Source: Dehalococcoidia bacterium (lineage in GTDB: Bacteria > Chloroflexota > Dehalococcoidia > Bin125). Taken from it: 32,563 nt of DNA. Positions 30,785 through 32,563 of this stretch are shown one piece after another. The notes beneath the pieces are model-generated. The model was given only the letters and a program-made list of their open reading frames with translations. It was not told the origin of the DNA and did not search any database. Location: positions 1 through 32,563 of the forward strand of contig JAJDZG010000150.1 of NCBI GenBank assembly GCA_022824765.1. The letters are read 5' to 3'. The translations under genes were made by a program, and so were the position numbers. Numbering within the stretch: the stretch's first letter is position 1; the number at the start of each line of letters is the position of its first letter.

Positions 30785-32563
30785 ATGCTGCCCACTCAGT
30801 TCCTGATTGACCACCTCTCAAAGCGCATGGCCGCGCTCCTCGTAGTCGGCGCGCTACTCGCAGCCCTCGCGACCCTCAACACCATCACCCAAGCAGCCGA
30901 CACACCCCCAGAGAAACGCACCGAAACCCTCCACCCCGGCGACAACCACATCGGCTGGGTCGCTCAACCAATCACCGTCAACGACCTCTTCAAGCAAATC
31001 CCCCAGGCCAGTCTGATCTACACCTGGGACGCCATCTCACGGAGTTTCCTCTCCGCCAAGGCAGACGACCCGGACGACGGCCGCACCCTCGAAACCATCG
31101 AGCCCGGCATGGCCGTCAACATTCGCATCGACGGACGGCGCACCGTCAAATGGGAAAGACCACTCACGCCCGCCAAAGGCAGCCTCACCCTCTACTCAGG
31201 CGTCAACTGGGTCACCTGGCTCGGACGCCAAGACTGGCCGCTCGACCAGGTCGCCCGAGGCATCGGCACATCGCTCGTCAGCATCACAGTCAACGGCCAA
31301 ACTTGGCCCACACCGCTCGACAACAGCATCAACAACCTCCCAACACTCAGCAGAGGAGACCCCCTAGAAGTAACAGTCAACCGAGACCTCAAATGGCTCC
31401 AACCAACAGGCATCATGCCCAACATCCTCTTCCTCGGCGACATCGCCGAGTCGCTGCAGGAGGAGATCGCCGCCGATGTACGACGAGTGCGAGACTTCTT
31501 CACTGAGACGTTTGCGATCGAGACGGACTTCTCGGAGTCGACCGTGATGATCTACAAGGACTTTGACGCAGCCGTTGAACACGAGAGAGCAGGCAAGCAG
31601 CCATCTTTTGGTTATAACCCGGAGCACCTACTGGGCAACCTGCGACAAGGCAGGACAGCGCAAGCCCGCCACTGGGGATACTGGATGTCGGCTTGCGGCT
31701 GGATGTCGCCGATGCCAGAGCCGTGCGTCGGACAAACGACCGAGACATTGGTTCACGAGTGGTTTCACGTCTTCCAGAGTCAATTATCCGGTGCTCTAGA
31801 ACCGTGGGCGATACCTGTCTGGATGAATGAAGGCGCCGCAACATGGGCTGAATGGCAAGTTCCGAGCGAGCTGCTCAGCGCTGGTACGAGTGAAGATGCA
31901 CGTCAGTGGAGGCTCCAGAGAGTGGCGCAACATACTGCGCCGCTCGAGAGCGCAGGCTATTTCTACACCGGCTGGAATTACGATCTGGGCTCATTCGCTG
32001 TCGACCAACTGGCCGACCTCGCCGGCATGGACGCGGCGCTCGAATTTAACCGGCAACTGTATCCACAGATTGTTGGCAGTGGACGCCAATGGCAGCAGAG
32101 AAGTAGCTTTGACGAGTCGTTCGAGGCCGCGTTTGGCCTGAGCACCGCCACGTTCTATCGGCGCTACGCGGAATGGCGCGACACGCTGCCTGCGCCCACC
32201 CAGCGCGTTAACTATGACCCAAGAGACATCGAAATCTCCGGGACGCTCCATCACAGCGACGGAACACCGGCGACGGGGTTTATCGCCTTAGCTGAAGAGT
32301 ACGAAGGTGAGATTTCCGTCGGCATCGAGCGTGCCACGGTGCTGGACGAGCACGGAGCATTCACGCTCTATCTCGCGCCGAACACTATCCAGCGGTTCTG
32401 GTTTAGGCGAGACGGTTGCATACTGGAGCTGTCCGGTGACGGCCCAGCGGTGCGTCGACTGCAGCCTGGCGAACATCGTGACATCGACATGCGCAACATC
32501 CCTGATCTGGACTTGACTTTGCCAGCAGGTGTATGCGAGAACGAAATCCGAATCGATATCACC
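30785..32563 (+). CDS. Secreted gluzincin-type metallopeptidase (3' partial)
   Basis: A frame from ATG 30785 stays open to the window edge (593 codons, no stop). Residues about 14-38 form a signal peptide or anchor (MAALLVVGALLAALATL, then TQA-AD). Two related beta-rich units follow (LHPGDNHIGWV at about 49 and YSGVNWVTWLGR at about 138), of a kind I associate with secreted Chloroflexota proteins. Then comes a peptidase domain with HEWFH at 324-328 and NEG with Glu349 as probable third zinc ligand, 20 residues after the second His. Cys pairs (SACG/PEPC; later DGC/GVC) suggest disulfides outside the cell. Codon use changes at about 31440, near residue 218, where the peptidase half begins. Confidence 0.8.
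   Translation, partial: MLPTQFLIDHLSKRMAALLVVGALLAALATLNTITQAADTPPEKRTETLHPGDNHIGWVAQPITVNDLFKQIPQASLIYTWDAISRSFLSAKADDPDDGRTLETIEPGMAVNIRIDGRRTVKWERPLTPAKGSLTLYSGVNWVTWLGRQDWPLDQVARGIGTSLVSITVNGQTWPTPLDNSINNLPTLSRGDPLEVTVNRDLKWLQPTGIMPNILFLGDIAESLQEEIAADVRRVRDFFTETFAIETDFSESTVMIYKDFDAAVEHERAGKQPSFGYNPEHLLGNLRQGRTAQARHWGYWMSACGWMSPMPEPCVGQTTETLVHEWFHVFQSQLSGALEPWAIPVWMNEGAATWAEWQVPSELLSAGTSEDARQWRLQRVAQHTAPLESAGYFYTGWNYDLGSFAVDQLADLAGMDAALEFNRQLYPQIVGSGRQWQQRSSFDESFEAAFGLSTATFYRRYAEWRDTLPAPTQRVNYDPRDIEISGTLHHSDGTPATGFIALAEEYEGEISVGIERATVLDEHGAFTLYLAPNTIQRFWFRRDGCILELSGDGPAVRRLQPGEHRDIDMRNIPDLDLTLPAGVCENEIRIDIT

Overview
This is a GC-rich bacterial chromosome segment, densely packed with genes whose codons end mostly in C. 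I would place it in the Chloroflexota, perhaps near Dehalococcoidia/SAR202. That is an inference from overall gene style and from a secreted protein carrying a repeated 'PGxNhIGW' type domain; there is no rRNA or marker gene to settle it. All four intact tRNA genes encode their CCA ends.

Layout. 1-4138: lipid and small-molecule metabolism, namely an MFS/SDR pair on the minus strand, an enoyl-CoA hydratase-like protein, a HAD phosphatase and a tiny hypothetical gene. 4157-6905: a CNNM/CorC-type membrane protein, then a tRNA neighbourhood (Leu, Gln, Asn) enclosing a small accessory patch. The patch holds a candidate structured small RNA with its own promoter, a DUF3800 gene of different composition, a decayed full-length tRNA-Asn copy and a HicB antitoxin remnant. 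6903-10945: RNase D, a stand-alone cysteine-free bL36 gene, then a phosphotransferase/thioesterase/phosphotransferase trio whose first member is frameshifted, followed by an HNH nuclease remnant. 10982-12894: biotin carboxylase with a minimal biotin carrier protein, divergent from a zinc-less UPF0434/Trm112-like protein.

12966-21870 is the core of the window: a pyrimidine operon pyrR-pyrB-pyrC-carA-GNAT-carB-pyrK. It is headed by a PyrR RNA-binding loop and an attenuator hairpin, and most junctions overlap as ATGA. The five biosynthetic genes cover carbamoyl phosphate to dihydroorotate and the electron-transfer subunit for the next step. pyrD, pyrE and pyrF are not here. 21891-24398: a Fic-like remnant, an SMP-30 lactonase, 5-formyl-THF cyclo-ligase and two tandem GyrI-like proteins.

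24462-27047 (minus strand): tRNA-Gly, a principal-type sigma factor with an altered region 2.4/3.0 junction, and a VOC-family protein. 27248-30409: the glyoxylate shunt operon aceB-aceA with a good promoter and a downstream hairpin. 30446-32563: a small possible ribbon-helix-helix protein and a large secreted HEWFH metallopeptidase that runs off the window.

A recurring theme is a G/C-containing -10-like hexamer (TANGCT or TAGCCT) just upstream of tRNA and protein genes, next to a sigma factor that is itself unusual. The most novel candidates are the three-way-junction small RNA (about 5671-5745), the tRNA pseudogene/accessory patch and the promoter motif.
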